Source: Parcubacteria group bacterium (lineage in GTDB: Bacteria > Patescibacteria > ABY1 > Buchananbacterales > UBA6539). Taken from it: a stretch of DNA of 64,000 bases. The translations under genes and the position numbers were made by a program. Shown here one piece after another: positions 63,084-64,000 of the stretch. Each line of letters opens with the position of its first letter. Position 1 is the stretch's first letter. The notes beneath the pieces are model-generated. The model saw nothing but the letters and a program-made list of their open reading frames with translations. It did not search any database and had not been told where the DNA came from. Location of the stretch: NCBI GenBank assembly GCA_002687175.1, contig NYZP01000001.1, positions 1 through 64,000 of the forward strand. Reading direction: 5' to 3'.

Positions 63084-64000
63084 TTATAAATCGACGGTCA
63101 CCGAATCTTCTACTTCGGCATTAATAGCATCTTCTTCGGTATTATGACTCTCTTCTTCAGAAGATACTAAAGTGACTCGATTGGACAATGCTTCAACCAC
63201 TCCCTCGCGAACAATTTCAGATTCGTCAGAGAGGGCGGTTACTAATGCTCGATCAACTTTGGGACTTGGGTCTGGTAAGGCTGCCAGTAATTCAACTGCC
63301 TCCTCACGAATCCCTGAATAGCCATGAGACAAGGCGCTAATTAAAGCAGCTTCAACTACCAGACCTGATCTACCCACTAATGCTTCTATAGCATTATGCT
63401 GATTTACCCAACCTGAGTTATCAGTAAAAACTCTGATCAAGTATGCTTCAACTTCCGGACCGGAAAGTTTGCTTAAAGCCTTGATGGCATCATAATGAAT
63501 ATTTCCATCGTTATCATAGGCTGACTTGATCAATACTGCATACAAATCATCGTCTGGCAACATACCAGCCAATGCCTGCCTGGCTGCTTCACGAACATAT
63601 TGATCTTCATCAGTAGTGGCCACAATTAAGGCCACTGAAATCTCCTCACCTGATCGTTGGCATAAAACATTAATTGCCGCTAGGCGTAAACCCTTGCTGG
63701 TAGCTGTAGAGAACTCGATTAACTCCTCATCAGTCACCTCTGTCAGTCTTTCTTCCAATGCTAGAGCGGCTGTTGCGCTCACCGTGTAACTTTCAGAATT
63801 TGCCACTTCAGTCAGCATGACGAAGTCAAAAGTAGGCATTAATTCCTTTAAAGACTCAGCGGCAGCCCACTTAACATCAAAATCATCATCATTACTGGCT
63901 TTGATAAGTGCCCTGATGATTTGATCATTTCTTTCTTCCTCGGTCATCTCGACAAATGATACAGTGTCAACTTCTTCGGTCGCAACCGCCTCGCTATTTT
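63084..64000 (-). CDS. HEAT/PBS-lyase repeat protein, partial at the window edge
   Basis: At least 305 residues; the frame is open to the last base (NSEAVATEEVDTVSFVEMTEEER), so the start is probably outside the window although an internal ATG exists at 63947. It contains about eight helical HEAT-like repeats of roughly 30 residues (for example TTDEDQYVREAARQALAGML, SDESEIVREGVVEALSNRV), acidic throughout, ending in a Glu-rich tail. Such solenoids bind other proteins. No enzyme motif is present. GC is higher than in core genes. Confidence 0.75.
   Translation of the reverse strand, partial: NSEAVATEEVDTVSFVEMTEEERNDQIIRALIKASNDDDFDVKWAAAESLKELMPTFDFVMLTEVANSESYTVSATAALALEERLTEVTDEELIEFSTATSKGLRLAAINVLCQRSGEEISVALIVATTDEDQYVREAARQALAGMLPDDDLYAVLIKSAYDNDGNIHYDAIKALSKLSGPEVEAYLIRVFTDNSGWVNQHNAIEALVGRSGLVVEAALISALSHGYSGIREEAVELLAALPDPSPKVDRALVTALSDESEIVREGVVEALSNRVTLVSSEEESHNTEEDAINAEVEDSVTVDL

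Overview
The window is an AT-rich bacterial segment that looks like the chromosome of a Candidate Phyla Radiation / Patescibacteria member, probably of the Paceibacteria (Parcubacteria) type. Reasons: an alanyl-tRNA synthetase without its C-terminal part, an RNA polymerase alpha subunit whose C-terminal domain is replaced by a charged tail, lysine-rich extensions on S11, L13 and S9, a prolyl-tRNA synthetase without the bacterial editing insertion, and little beyond translation, cell envelope and redox genes. I could not assign a lower rank. No rRNA, tRNA or CRISPR array was recognised.

Layout. 1-3.5 kb: mnmA, a small lipoprotein, short alaS. 3.5-7.9 kb: infA-rpmJ-rpsM-rpsK-rpsD-rpoA-rplQ-rplM-rpsI with promoter and terminator. 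7.9-15.8 kb: redox island (MsrA, DUF3179 protein, superoxide dismutase, TlpA-like thioredoxin, CcdA, Bcp) with acetolactate synthase and an aldehyde dehydrogenase. 16-23.7 kb: surface polysaccharide genes (flippase, three glycosyltransferases, ligase/polymerase) with rluB nested among them. 23.7-31.9 kb: def-fmt, a five-gene operon of tiny membrane peptides, a MEMO/LigB-like protein, a secreted repeat protein, a receiver-like/zinc-ribbon pair, a WecG-type transferase and gltX. 32-36 kb: an EnvC-like M23 peptidase, small membrane proteins and a hairpin-rich decayed cassette. 36.5-46.8 kb, minus strand: ATP-cone nuclease, ftsQ, ddl, alr, serS, MgtC, lysS, greA. 47-50.7 kb: a 1234-residue secreted M23/LamG protein. 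51.5-52.3 kb: a broken IS200-like (REP-associated) transposase with REP-like hairpins. 52.3-62 kb, minus strand: mrdA-mreD-mreC-mreB, proS, rseP, frr, a propeller lipoprotein, holB. The right end holds a secreted protein and a HEAT-repeat protein that runs off the edge.

Two gene populations are intermixed. Core genes are AT-rich, have no Shine-Dalgarno sequence and often have a -10 box only 6-11 bases before the ATG, which suggests leaderless mRNAs. Accessory genes are richer in GC, small or secreted, have an AGGAGG-type Shine-Dalgarno sequence and usually their own terminator. They sit as cassettes between core genes. Several show decay: an AT-duplication frameshift, an in-frame stop, or missing start codons.

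Palindromic repeats are also scattered through the window. Several lie in frame inside essential genes (rpsK, bcp, alr, the M23 peptidase), and one supplies the start codon of holB. The clearest candidate for an undescribed system is the five-cistron micro-membrane-protein operon at 25.2-26.1 kb. Three homopolymer frameshifts (34503, 51795, 55474) may be sequencing errors.
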